The notes beneath the pieces were generated by a model that was not told the origin of the DNA, did not search any database, and saw nothing but the letters and a program-made list of their open reading frames with translations. Shown here piece after piece: positions 8,403 through 19,500 of a stretch of 50,612 bases of DNA. Location of the stretch: assembly GCA_044337705.1 (NCBI GenBank), contig JBIINB010000019.1:1-50612 (forward strand), read 5' to 3'. The stretch's first letter is position 1. Every line of letters begins with the position of its first letter. Both the position numbers and the translations under genes were made by a program. The stretch is from JBEISR01 sp044337705. GTDB lineage: Bacteria; Planctomycetota; Planctomycetia; Pirellulales; Pirellulaceae.

Positions 8403-9542
8403 ATGAACAAGCGTGTCATGACATGGTTGCTGGCATTGGCCGGTGCCGCATGGTCACCTCAGACGTTCGCTCAGGAGACCGATGTCTCTGTGGCGCTACC
8501 TGGCATTTCCGCAGAATCGCTGGATGCTCAGTCCTACCTGAACGGGCTCTACCTGAAGCAGTGGATACGCACTGATGCGAGCCGATTTTCGGGTCGGATC
8601 ATCGAACTGTCGCCGGTAGAAGCGGGAAGTCGAGGCGTGGCGGGTCATCGAGTTACCTTGATTCGCGAGGGCCAATTGTTTGCCGAAACGCTTAGCGACG
8701 AGCAAGGCAATTACCATTTTACCGGAGTCCCTTCTGGACTTTACACCTTGGCGGCGGTCTCCGGCAAGTCAGTCGGGGTGATCGCCCTGAATGTGCTCGA
8801 GGGGGAAGCTGGATCGCATCTTGGATCGCAGGTGGACCTGCCGGTCAGCCAGGAGGTTCCTGGATCCGCACGCCGCCTGCTCGCAGGTCAGTTCCGTCCC
8901 AACGTAGTGTCCGGGGTAACCTATGCCCCGAAAGATCCGATCGCTCCGCAGCGCGACTTCGCATCGTCCTTTTCGGTGATCCGCGATGCCGAAGGTCGAG
9001 TGGAAGGGAATGTGCGATCGGCCACGAATCCTTCCTCGCGTGACTACTCCGACACTCAGATCCTGATCACTCGAGATGGTCAGGAGGTTTTTCAGACCCG
9101 CGCGTCTGAAGCGGGCTCTTTCAGCCTAGAAGGGATGCAGCCCGGTGTGTACGGCATTGTTGCTGCTGGTTCGCATGGCATTTATTCCAGTTCGTTTTTG
9201 GTGAGCGACTATCAGCGATCCATCTCCCAAACTGTAGAGGGAGAACGGTTTGTAGCGCAGACGAACCAGGGGTGTCCGGCGCTGAACTGTGAACTGGGGT
9301 GTCATAGCGATTACACTGTGGTCGAAACAATGGTCGAGGACTGCACCTCGCTTGCCTGCCAGGATCCCTGTGGTTGCCCGATGCCCATGGGTGGCTTTGG
9401 AGGCGGTTATGCCGGTGGTGGTGGTGGTGGCGGCGGCGGCGGGGGTGGTTTCGGAGGTGGTGGCCTGGGAGCCCTTGCGATCGCCGGTGGGATCATCGCG
9501 ATCATCGCAACCGATGAGACCGATCCTCCAGTGAGCCAGTGA
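8403..9542 (+). CDS. secreted protein with carboxypeptidase-regulatory-like domains (paralogue 2)
   Basis: 379 residues with the same plan as the preceding gene: signal peptide ending QTFAQ, NGLYLKQWIRTDASRFSGRI, a beta-sandwich with FTGVPSGLYTLAAVSG, and a second with ILITRDGQEVFQT and LEGMQPGVYGIVAAG. It ends in a Gly-rich run (about 333-357, including 12 consecutive Gly), a hydrophobic segment ALAIAGGIIAIIA and a short acidic tail. Unlike paralogue 1 it carries a Cys-rich insert before the Gly run (about residues 288-326: CPALNCELGC, then several more Cys ending DPCGCP), which may form disulfides outside the cell. The ATG at 8403 immediately precedes the signal peptide and GGCGGG lies upstream. 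A terminator follows. Surface role inferred. Confidence 0.85.
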   Translation: MNKRVMTWLLALAGAAWSPQTFAQETDVSVALPGISAESLDAQSYLNGLYLKQWIRTDASRFSGRIIELSPVEAGSRGVAGHRVTLIREGQLFAETLSDEQGNYHFTGVPSGLYTLAAVSGKSVGVIALNVLEGEAGSHLGSQVDLPVSQEVPGSARRLLAGQFRPNVVSGVTYAPKDPIAPQRDFASSFSVIRDAEGRVEGNVRSATNPSSRDYSDTQILITRDGQEVFQTRASEAGSFSLEGMQPGVYGIVAAGSHGIYSSSFLVSDYQRSISQTVEGERFVAQTNQGCPALNCELGCHSDYTVVETMVEDCTSLACQDPCGCPMPMGGFGGGYAGGGGGGGGGGGGFGGGGLGALAIAGGIIAIIATDETDPPVSQ

Positions 9543-9577
9543 GTCGGGATGCCGGTGTGAAGGACTTGAATTGACAG

Positions 9578-9610
9578 GAGCCATCGGTCGCCAAGACGGA
9601 TGGCTCTTTT
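9578..9610 (+). terminator. rho-independent terminator after paralogue 2
   Basis: An 8-bp stem GAGCCATC (9578-9585) / GATGGCTC (9599-9606) with a 13-nt loop is followed directly by TTTT (9607-9610). It lies 35 bp after the stop codon. Confidence 0.75.
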
Positions 9611-9705
9611 CGTTCCAAACGTGTTGTGCCAGCAGCCAGCAGGTTCAACTCCTCTGGCAACGCACCAATCGCTTGGCAACTCACCAGTAGCTCAAGGAGG
9701 TCCGT

Positions 9706-10656
9706 TTGTCGGAACGGGTGGAAGAGGCCAATACTCTCCTTGGACAGATCGTTCAGTGCCGGACCCGCGATGGTCTGAAGCTGGATGGGTTTCTGCAGCG
9801 CGTCGCGGACCAGCCCAAGAGACAGGTTGCGGGTGTTGGCAATTTCCGTGCTCCATGTGAGACGCTCTGGATTCTGGTTCATGGAGTCGCCAGCAACTTC
9901 TATGGCTCCCGATTGCTACAGGCCTGCGCGGAGCACTTCGTCGGAACGGGCTTTGACGCGGTCCGAGTCAACACACGAGGTCACGATGCGATGGCCTTTT
10001 TCAGCAACGGTCTCTCGGTCATTCAAGCAGGTGCTGCTTATGAGTCGATCGGCGACTCGGTCAAGGACCTGCATGCCTGGGTGAGGTGGGGGCTGGAGCT
10101 TGGGTATCGGAGAATCGGCATACTGGGCCACAGCCTGGGTGCGGTGAAAACCGTGTTCAGTCTGGCAAAGTCGATAGAGCTGTTCTCACAGGTTCGGCAG
10201 TTGGTGCTTCTCTCCCCTCCCCGTTTCAGCCCCGCTCTGTTTCGTGCCGACCCGAGGGGTACCCGATACGCATCGGCGATGGCTCATGCCATCGAGGCGA
10301 TGAAAGGGGGGGACCCGGAGAAACTGATGCGAGTCTCCTATCCCTTTCCAATGCTCATTTCGGCGAGGGCGTACTGCGAAAAGTACGGCGAACCTGCACA
10401 GTACGATTACCTTCCGCTGGCATCCTCGATTACCATCCCCACCCTCTGGTGCTTCGGTTCCCAGGAGGTCCGAAGGGGTAAGGGATCGTTCCGCGATGCG
10501 GATCGGCATTGGCGGAATCTTGCTCTGCCACCCATCCATTCGTTGGAGGTGATCGACCGTGGGGACCACAATTACTCGAAGGTTTTGCCCGAACTTCTGC
10601 GCCGAATCGATCGTTGGCAGGCCAGTTCTGTCCGTTACGATTCCCACGCTGATTGA
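9706..10656 (+). CDS. alpha/beta-fold hydrolase
   Basis: 316 residues with a TTG start, chosen because a strong AAGGAGG (9694-9700) lies 5 nt upstream. The fold is recognised from the oxyanion-side HG (59-60), the RVNTRGHD loop (about 87-94), the nucleophile elbow GHSLG (Ser143) and a late His in RGDHNYSKVL (about 294). The acid residue is not certain; SQEVRRGKGSFRDADRH is the likely region. No signal peptide, so it is probably a cytoplasmic esterase or lipase-like enzyme of unknown substrate. It sits 170 bp before the adenylating-enzyme gene on the same strand; a shared pathway (acyl release, for example) is possible but unproven. Confidence 0.85.
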   Translation: MSERVEEANTLLGQIVQCRTRDGLKLDGFLQRVADQPKRQVAGVGNFRAPCETLWILVHGVASNFYGSRLLQACAEHFVGTGFDAVRVNTRGHDAMAFFSNGLSVIQAGAAYESIGDSVKDLHAWVRWGLELGYRRIGILGHSLGAVKTVFSLAKSIELFSQVRQLVLLSPPRFSPALFRADPRGTRYASAMAHAIEAMKGGDPEKLMRVSYPFPMLISARAYCEKYGEPAQYDYLPLASSITIPTLWCFGSQEVRRGKGSFRDADRHWRNLALPPIHSLEVIDRGDHNYSKVLPELLRRIDRWQASSVRYDSHAD

Positions 10657-10826
10657 CTTGGCAGGAAAATACTAGGGCGGAAGCAGGGCGGATGCTTCGA
10701 CCGGCAGCAGTAGGTGTCAGCCTGATAACGTTGCTGGTTGGCGACTGCCTGCCTCTCGGGTATGCTCGTGCTTCTACGATCGCCCCGCCCCCATTACCTG
10801 CCCGATGATCTTTCTGAGAGGATACG

Positions 10827-11945
10827 ATGACATCTTCGAGCGACCTGAGCGCCTCGGTAGCCCAGAGAAAAGCGGAATTGGATCAGCACACCGTGGAAAT
10901 GGTGCATTGGCACTTCTCGGACGCCACCGGCAGCCCATTCTGGCTCGAGAAAAAGAGGGGCCTCAAATTCGATCCTCTCAAAGAAGTCCAAGGTTTTGAC
11001 GACCTGAAGAAGTTTCCTCTTTTTGAAGATGACTGGCTGCGTGGGGGCCCGGTTAGGCGCTGGGTTCCCAAAGGACTGGAAGGGCGTCCTACCTATGTCT
11101 TTGAGACGGGGGGAACCACAGGGATTCCCAAGAGCCGTGTGGTGATCGATGACTTTCGCATCGACTACGAGAATTTTTCTGACACCCTTCCGGACCAGTA
11201 TTTCCCGAAGGGCTCCAATTGGCTGATGCTTGGCCCATCGGGTCCCCGGCGTTTGCGTTTGGCGGTAGAGCATCTGTGCCAGTACCGTGGTGGTATTTGT
11301 TTTTGCATCGACCTCGACCCGCGCTGGGTGATCAAGCTGATCAAGAAGGGTTGGATGGAGCATCTGGAGGAGTACAAAAAGCATTGCATCGATCAGGCTA
11401 TCACGATCCTGACTGCAGGACATGACATTCGTTGCATGTTCACCACCCCCAAGCTTCTGGAAGCTTTGGCTTATGGTTTAGCGGAGAAGGGGACCAGCAT
11501 TCAGGAAGTTGGGATCACCGGTATTTTTTCTGGGGGAACGGAATTCACTCCGCAGTGGACCCGCTTTGCCGTCGAGGAACTGCTGGGCGGACCGACCGAG
11601 GAGAGCGGCGTCTACATGACCCCGACGTACGGCAATACTCTGATGGGCTTGGCCTGTTCCAAGCCGATCGGGCCACACGATGGATATAAGATTTCCTATT
11701 ACGCACCCCAGCCCCGTGCGGTGGTGGAAGTGGTCGACTTCGAGGATCATCATCGGGTGGTCGACTATGGCAAGACGGGACGCGCCAAGCTCTACACCAT
11801 GACCAAGGAGTTCTTCGTTCCAGGATTTCTGGAGCGGGACGAAGGGGAACGGGAACCGCCTTGCGATCTTTATCCATGGGATGCGATCAGCGGGGTTCGT
11901 CCCTACCATGTTCTCGCATCCTCGACGACCGTCGGTGTCTACTGA
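10827..11945 (+). CDS. LuxE/PaaK-like adenylate-forming enzyme
   Basis: 372 residues. The phosphate-binding signature ETGGTTGIPKS (93-103), a later FSGGTEFTPQ, a YGNT motif and DYGKTGRAKLY place it in the ANL superfamily close to phenylacetate-CoA ligases and LuxE acyl-protein synthetases, which activate a carboxylate as an acyl-AMP. At 372 residues it matches LuxE in length and is shorter than typical PaaK (about 430), so the small C-terminal domain is reduced. GAGAGGA lies just before the ATG. It is followed after 89 bp by a LuxC/ALDH-like gene on the same strand, which suggests activation and then reduction of a carboxylic acid. The substrate cannot be told from the sequence. Confidence 0.75.
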   Translation: MTSSSDLSASVAQRKAELDQHTVEMVHWHFSDATGSPFWLEKKRGLKFDPLKEVQGFDDLKKFPLFEDDWLRGGPVRRWVPKGLEGRPTYVFETGGTTGIPKSRVVIDDFRIDYENFSDTLPDQYFPKGSNWLMLGPSGPRRLRLAVEHLCQYRGGICFCIDLDPRWVIKLIKKGWMEHLEEYKKHCIDQAITILTAGHDIRCMFTTPKLLEALAYGLAEKGTSIQEVGITGIFSGGTEFTPQWTRFAVEELLGGPTEESGVYMTPTYGNTLMGLACSKPIGPHDGYKISYYAPQPRAVVEVVDFEDHHRVVDYGKTGRAKLYTMTKEFFVPGFLERDEGEREPPCDLYPWDAISGVRPYHVLASSTTVGVY

Positions 11946-12034
11946 CGAAGGCCTGGTTTCTTTGGTAGGGCCGATCCTTCGGCCCTTGATCGCCGCTCGG
12001 AACCGTTCGCTGCTTTTGAAAGGATGGAAGCCCC

Positions 12035-13450
12035 ATGCTGACCCTGCATCCCTTGCGTTGGGGAAAGCCCTACCAGTCGCTCGAAACCCAGGAAGTGATT
12101 CACTTCGATACGGGCGAACCGATTGCGAAGATCGGTCAGGTCAATGGTGGCATGGTCCAGATGGATCTTCGCAAAGCCGATCAGGCCCGAGCGGCTCTTC
12201 GGAAGGTGCCCACCGATCAGCTTTTGAAGATGTGCTCCAAGGCGGCAGAGCTGTTCGAGCATGCGACGCTACCGATGGGGGACGGCAGCCAGTCGGTGGA
12301 TGACTTCATCCTTCAGCAGTCGGCCAGTACGGGACTGCCCGAGCACATGTGCCGGTCGAACATGAAAAAGAATTCTTTCGTCCTGGCGAACATGGAGAAA
12401 ATTCTTGACGCGTTGACGCGCGGGCTGCCGCTTCCGATCCTCTCCGCAGGGTATGGAGAAGAGGGGCGAGGCGTGATCGTCAGCTACCAGGCCCAGACTC
12501 CGATCCTCGGTGCTGTGCTTCCCAACAATTCCCCCGGTGTCCATACGCTTTGGTTGCCCGCCATTGCGTTGCAGGTTGGTCTGGTGCTCAAGCCAGGTTC
12601 TCAGGAACCCTGGACACCGTATCGGATGGTGGCGGCCTTCATGGAAGCCGGGGTACCGCGAGAGGCATTCTGCCTCTATCCGGGTGGGCACGATGTCGGT
12701 TCGACACTTCTGGCCAAATGTCCTAAGTCGATGATTTTTGGCAGCGCGCAAACGGTGCAACAGCATGCTGGCAACCCGCGAGTGCAGGCACACGGCCCAG
12801 GCTTCTCCAAAGTGCTTCTGGGGGACGACCTGGTCGATCGGTGGGAGGACTACCTCGATCTGATGATCGAAAGCATCGTCAGCAATTCCGGTCGCAGTTG
12901 CATCAATGCATCAGGGGTTTGGGCATCCCGTCACACCGAAAAGATTGCCGAGGCTCTGGCCGCTCGCCTAGGTCCGATCGACGTCCGCAGCCCGAAAGAC
13001 GATAGTGCGCAGCTTGCGGCATTCACCAATCCGGCCATGGCAACTGGCACGTATGCGATGGTGCAGAAGGATCTGGAGGAAAGCGGTGTGACCGACTACA
13101 CAACATCCTACGGGCCGAGACTCGTCGAGCAGGCTAGAAGCGCCTACCTCCGGCCGATGATCGTCCACGCCGATAGTCCGCAGCGCGGGGTAGCAAGCAA
13201 AGAGTACATGTTCCCGTTTGCATCGATCGTCAAATGCTCGCAGGCCGAGATGATCAAGTCGATTGGCCCGACTCTGGTGTGCACCGCCATCACGAACGAT
13301 CCCGACTGGATCGATGCGCTGTTGTCGTCGGTGCATATCGATCGATTGAACATCGGCCCGATCCCCACCAATCGCCTGAACTGGCTTCAACCGCACGAAG
13401 GGAATCTGACGGAGTTCCTATTCCGCAATCGCGCGGTGCAGCGGGCCTAG
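12035..13450 (+). CDS. LuxC/aldehyde-dehydrogenase-like acyl reductase
   Basis: 471 residues of the ALDH superfamily. The catalytic Cys is probably Cys289 in NSGRSCINASG. The segment PNNSPGVHTLWLPAIAL and VLKPGSQEPWTP correspond to the cofactor-binding PNNSP / KPS region of aldehyde dehydrogenases. The usual ELGG motif with the general-base Glu is not seen; the equivalent stretch reads AHGPGFSKVLLGDD. That resembles LuxC-type acyl-CoA reductases, which work towards aldehyde and do not need that Glu. With the preceding LuxE/PaaK-like gene it forms a possible two-enzyme route from a carboxylate to an aldehyde; LuxD and LuxAB are absent here. An ordinary aldehyde dehydrogenase with a diverged motif is the main alternative. 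Confidence 0.75.
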   Translation: MLTLHPLRWGKPYQSLETQEVIHFDTGEPIAKIGQVNGGMVQMDLRKADQARAALRKVPTDQLLKMCSKAAELFEHATLPMGDGSQSVDDFILQQSASTGLPEHMCRSNMKKNSFVLANMEKILDALTRGLPLPILSAGYGEEGRGVIVSYQAQTPILGAVLPNNSPGVHTLWLPAIALQVGLVLKPGSQEPWTPYRMVAAFMEAGVPREAFCLYPGGHDVGSTLLAKCPKSMIFGSAQTVQQHAGNPRVQAHGPGFSKVLLGDDLVDRWEDYLDLMIESIVSNSGRSCINASGVWASRHTEKIAEALAARLGPIDVRSPKDDSAQLAAFTNPAMATGTYAMVQKDLEESGVTDYTTSYGPRLVEQARSAYLRPMIVHADSPQRGVASKEYMFPFASIVKCSQAEMIKSIGPTLVCTAITNDPDWIDALLSSVHIDRLNIGPIPTNRLNWLQPHEGNLTEFLFRNRAVQRA

Positions 13451-13504
13451 ACGTTCGCGCTATCCAGGGTTCCTATCGGTTCTTATCGAACTCAGGAAAA
13501 GTTC

Positions 13505-16500
13505 ATGGAAGATACCTCGGGTGGCATAGTGATCCGAGGGGCGTCCGAGCATAATTTGCGGTCGGTCGACCTGACTATTCCTAAGAACCGCTGGATTTGT
13601 TTCACGGGAGTCAGCGGCAGCGGGAAGAGCTCCTTGGCGTTCGACACGATCTTTGCCGAGGGGCAGAGGCGGTACCTGGAAAGCCTCTCGTCCTTTGCCA
13701 GGCAGTTTCTGGGGCAGTTGCCCAAGCCGCAGGTGGAACGCCTGGAGGGATTGCAGCCGTCGATCGCCATCAGTCAGAAATCGACTGGGCATAACCCTCG
13801 GAGCACCGTCGGAACGATCACAGAGATTCAGGATTTTCTTCGCGTCCTCTACGCGCAAGTTGGAACGGTCTTTTGTCCCGGCTGCCAGCAACCGGTCACC
13901 AGCCAGACGCGGGACCAGATGGTAGAGCATTGCATGGCGGTCGACACCTCGGGGCTGTATGCCGTGCTGGCTCCCGTGGTCCATGCACAGAAGGGGGAGC
14001 ACCTGGAGTTGCTGCAGGATTTGAGGCGGCAGGGATACCAGTACGTCGTGGTCGACGGCAAGTGGATGGCGATTGAGTCGGTGGAACCGATCGACAAAAG
14101 GCGCCGGCATACGATCGAGGTGGTGATCGACCGTCATCCATTGCCATCGATCGATCGCCTTCGCCTGGCCGAAGCGATCGACGAGGCGCTGCGAATGGGC
14201 TCGGGAGTCATGGCGATCGCACCGATCGTCGGCCAGCCATCCCCCGGCGGCGCTGCCGATTCGGTGGTGCAGATCGACAAGAGCCGCGCGACGCTATTCT
14301 CCTCCAGATTTGCCTGCACGACATGCCAACGATCCTTCGCCCCTCCCACGCCCCAACGGCTCAGCTTCAACAGCCCTCAGGGACGATGTCCGGGCTGCGA
14401 TGGTCTTGGCGTCGTTTACACCTTCACTGAAGAATCGTTGATCGAAGATCCCGGCAAGTCGATCCGTCGGGGCTGCATTGGAATTCTGGGGACCTGGGGC
14501 CAAATGGTCCGCGCGCTGCGTACGAAAGTGCAGCAGGCTTGCAAAGTTTATGAGGCAGCGACGAAGCAAACACCCGGTTCGCTGCTGACCCGGACCTGGA
14601 AGAAGCTGTCGGAAGCACAGCGTCACTTCTTGCTACACGGTCGGATTCCGGAGAAGGAACTGGCTGCCTGGGATGCAGACCTGCGACGCAGCTTTCTTCG
14701 AATTGGTTTTCCGGGGATCATCGCTTCCCTGGTCCAACGCTGGCGGGAATCGAACAATCCGATGTTTCGTCGGCAGTATGAAAAACAGATGACGACTTTA
14801 CGGTGCGAGAGTTGCCGGGGACAGAGACTGCACGAGGAAGCGCGAGGGATTCGCCTTGGAGCCTTAGATGGGGGACGCAAAGGGTCCAAAACTTGGCTTT
14901 CTCTGCCACAGCTTGGCGAATTGCCGATCGACCGATGCCAGCAGTTTCTGGAACAACTGGTGCTGACCGAGACGCAGAAGAAAATCACCCACGAACTGCT
15001 CAAAGAGGTCCGCACGCGACTTGGCTTCCTCACAGAGGTCGGGCTCTCCTACCTTTCGCTCAACCGCACCGCCCCGACGCTTTCGGGTGGCGAATCCCAG
15101 AGAATTCGATTAGCAGGGCAGATCGGATCGGGACTCAGCGGCGTCACCTACGTGCTCGATGAACCTTCGATCGGGCTTCATGCCCGAGACAATCACCGTC
15201 TGCTCAGTTCCCTCCGTCGCCTTCAGGATCGCGGCAACACGCTGATTGTGGTCGAGCACGACGAGGATACGATGCGTGCGGCAGACCATCTGGTCGACTT
15301 CGGGCCGGGACCAGGAGTGCTGGGTGGCAACGTGGTGGCTCAGGGATCCGTCGACGATTTGATCGAATCCCAGGAGAGCCTGACGGGGGCGTACTTGAGC
15401 GGCAGATCGAGCATTGCAGGGCCTTCGGTGAGGCGAGAGGGAAACGGGAAGGCACTGATCATCCGAGGGGCACGCCACAACAACCTGAAGGAGATCGACG
15501 TTCCCATTCCGTTAGGCACCTTCACCTGCGTCACCGGTGTCAGCGGCAGCGGCAAAAGCTCACTGATCACCGATATCCTCTGCCCGGCCCTTCACCGAGA
15601 CCTCCATCAGTCACAAGTCCAACCCGGCCTACATGATACGATCGAAGGGGTAGAACACCTCGACAAAATCATCGATATCGATCAGAGCCCGATCGGAAGA
15701 ACCCCTCGCAGCAATCCTGCCACCTACGTCAAAGTCTTCGATGAGATCCGCGATCTGTTCGCTCAACTTCCAGAAGCCAAACGCCGTGGTTTTCTGCCAG
15801 GTCGCTTCAGCTTCAACACCGATCCCGGGCGTTGCGTCGCGTGTGAAGGCAATGGGCAGCGGAAGATCGAGATGGAGATGCTGGCCGATGTCTGGGTCAC
15901 CTGCGAAGTCTGCAACGGCATGCGATTCGACAGCGAGACGCTGGCGGTGGAGTTTCAAGGAAAGAATATCGCGCAGATTCTGCAGATGGATGTCCGAAAC
16001 GCGCTGGAACTGTTTTGCGACATCCCTTCGATTGCTCCCAAACTTCAGACTCTCTCCGATGTGGGACTCGACTATCTGCAACTGGGGCAACCTTCCCCTA
16101 CGCTTTCCGGAGGCGAAGCCCAGCGAATCAAACTCGCTAAGGAACTGAGTCGAAAGCAGACGGGCAAAACGATCTATGTCCTCGACGAACCAACCACCGG
16201 ACTGCATTTTGCGGATGTCCATCTGCTACTGAGCGTTCTCCATCGCCTGGTCGATTCGGGCAATACGGTGGTGGTCATCGAGCATCACCTGGATGTGATT
16301 GCGGCAGCCGATCATCTGATCGATCTCGGGCCTGAGGGGGGCTCCGAGGGAGGTCGCGTGGTGGCCTGGGGTAAGCCCGAGCAGGTGGCCAGGACGAAAG
16401 GGCCTACGGGGGTCGCGCTGGCCGGCTTCTTCGAGTCGAGGCAACCCAAGCCACGCAAGGGTCGAAAAAAGCCTTCGGCCGATTCCTCGAAACCTTCGTC

Positions 16501-19500
16501 CCCGAAGTCTGCTCCCACGCGGAAGTCCCTGGTGGTCCAGGGAGCATCGCTCCACCATCTCCAGCTTGTCGATGTCGAGATCCCCAAACCGTCTCTGACC
16601 GTTCTGAGCGGTCCCAGCGGAAGTGGAAAGACGTCGCTGGCATTCGACACGATCTACGCGGAAGGGCAGAGACGTTTCGTCGAAAGTTTGAGTGCTTATT
16701 CGCGGCAGTTTGTCGGCCAGATGCCCAAGCCGCCTTTTGTGCGCATGGAGGGATTGGCGCCGGCAGTGGCGTTGGAGCAGCGCAATGATGGACATTCCCC
16801 GAGGTCGACCGTCGGCACCGTCACCGAAATCTACGACTACCTTCGGGTCTGGATGGCAAAGCTTGGCACGATGCACTGCCCAAGGTGTCGGACCGCGCTT
16901 CAACGCATGGGCAGCGACCAGGTAGCCCATTGGCTCTCCAATCTCCCGACCACCCAGGAATTTCTGATCGCGGCTCCCAGAAGTCCTTACAGTTGCAGCT
17001 CCCCGGACTGGGCGGAAACCTTAAGGCAGCATCGGTTCATCCGGGTGCAGATCGACCACAAGACCTACCGACTGGATGCCCTCAAGGAGGAGAAAATACG
17101 GCATCCGATAGAGTCCCTTGTGATTCTGGTCGACCGTTTGAGTCCCCGCAGTTCACGCACTCGGGTGCTGGAGAGTCTGGAAACCGCCTTCCGAGAAGGA
17201 GATGGAGATCTGGAAATCGTTCTGGTCGATCCGGACCAGCCTGAGACCCGATGGGAGCGAAAGTTCTTCAGTCGCCATCGTTCGTGCCCGTCCTGCCGCA
17301 CTCGTTACCCCGATCTGATCCCGCAGAACTTTTCGTTCAACACACCCTCTGGCTGGTGCCGGCAGTGCGAGGGTCTGGGGATGCAGCGAGGCATCGATCC
17401 ATCGCTGCTCCTGGATCCCTCGAAAACTCTCCTGGAGGGAGCAATTGTCGCCTGGGGAGCGGTACCCAAACCACCCCATCCGATGCGATCGATGCTGGAG
17501 GCTCTAATCGAAGCGGGGGATCTTCCCAGCGATCTGCCGATTGAGCGGTGGTCGCAGAGCAAACGGCACTGGCTGCTCCATGGGGACTCCCAGAGGTGGA
17601 TTGAGCTGCGGTGGCCTGCTGGTCTTTCTTCCTACTCGGGAATCGTCAAGTTCCAGCACCTGGGACTCTATCAGGCACTGGACCGCTGCCAGGCAGCTGT
17701 GCCTGGTGCGCGGTCTGCTTTGCAGGGTGCAGTCACGCGCATTGCCTGCACCGCCTGTTTGGGATCGCGTCTGGAACCTTTGGCGACGGCTGTCAGTTAC
17801 GCCGGGATGACGATGGCTGACTGGAATCAGATGCCGCTTGCCCAGATGCATCAGCACTGGCTGAGCTTCCAGCAGGATACTCTGGAAGGAAGGGCGATAC
17901 AGGAACTGCACGGTGAATTGACACGACGGCTCGGTTTCCTGGTCGATATCGGCCTGGGTTATCTTTCGCTCGGCCGCGAAGCCCATAGCCTCTCCGGTGG
18001 AGAAGCCCAGCGCATCCGACTGGCATCGCAACTGGGAAGCGGCCTGACGGGCGTCCTTTACGTACTCGACGAACCAACCGTCGGGCTCCACCCCCAGGAT
18101 ACGCATATGCTGCTGGATGCGCTGAAGCGACTGCGCGATCTGGGGAACACCCTGGTGGTGGTCGAGCATGACCGGGATATCATACAGGCCGCTGATCACC
18201 TGATCGACTTCGGTCCGGGAGCCGGGCGACGTGGCGGGCGCATCGTCGCTTCCGGGACGCCAGCTCAGGTTTGCAACGCAGGAGAGGGGCTGACGGCAAC
18301 CTATCTTCGCGCTGGTTCTGAGGCGATCCCTACTCCTCCTTCCCGAAGACCGCTCCCAGATCGCCACGATCCCAATGCCTGGATTGGTGTCCGAGGTGCG
18401 AAGCACAACACGCTTCGGAGCATCGATGTCGATTTTCCTGTGGGCCGAATGACCGTAGTCACAGGACCAAGTGGCAGCGGTAAAAGCAGCCTGGTGCTGG
18501 ATGTACTTCACCCGGCTGTCCTGCAAAAGCTGAATTTCCACAGCGAATCGGTCGGCATCCACTCGGAGTACCGGCATTCCAATCGGATCCGCAAAGTCGC
18601 GTTCGTCGATCAGTCCCCCCTGGGTAACTCCCCTTCCTCCAATGCAGCGACCTATCTGGGGATTTTTGATGAGGTCCGAAAGCTCTTCGCCAAGCTTCCG
18701 GAAGCCAAGGCACGCGGCATGGACCCGGGATGGTTCAGCTTCAATGTCGGTGAGGGGCGGTGCCTGCAGTGCCAGGGGGACGGGAAACTGAGGATCGTCA
18801 TGCACTTCCTTCCCGATGTCTGGATCGAATGCGAGGCATGCCAGGGGAGACGCTATCGGGATGAGGTTCTGGAACTGCGTTATCGCGGCCGATCGATCCA
18901 CGATGTCCTGGAGATGTCTGCAGCCGAAGCGATCCCACTCTTTGAAGATTCCCCGAAAATCATCAAGTCGCTGCAGATCCTGTGTGATGTCGGATTGGAA
19001 TACCTGCCTCTGGGACAGCCCGCCCCGACGCTCAGCGGGGGCGAGGCCCAGCGAGTCAAACTGGCGTCAGAACTTTCGCTGACATCCCAGGGCCAGACCC
19101 TGTATCTGCTCGACGAACCAACCACCGGACTCCACCTGGATGACATTGCCAAGTTGCTGCTGGTGCTCCATCGCCTGGTCGACCAGGGAAATACGATGAT
19201 TCTGATCGAGCACCATCTGGATCTGATCAAGCATGCCGACTGGGTGGTCGATCTGGGACCAGGTGCAGGACGCGAAGGGGGCCGACTGATGGCATGCGGA
19301 ACCCCGGAGCAACTGATGGCGCTCCCGGAGTCGCAGCAGACGGCAACCAGTCGCGAGTTGATCCGACATGCCAGCCTGAGTCCTGCGTCCTCCGGCACAA
19401 AACGCAATCAAGGAACCAGAAGAAAAAGCAAGGGGGACACTCCTCCCGTACCGATCCAGAAGCTTCCAGCAGCACTCTCGGTTGCCCAGCGAAAGTCGAT

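Noticed and set aside
9646..9660. GTTCAACTCC as a tRNA T-arm.
   Set aside because: No acceptor, D or anticodon stems can be formed around it.
17504..18901. A 465-codon minus-strand frame inside uvrA.
   Set aside because: It is a mirror of the conserved third and fourth ATPase regions of UvrA; its residues show no family pattern.
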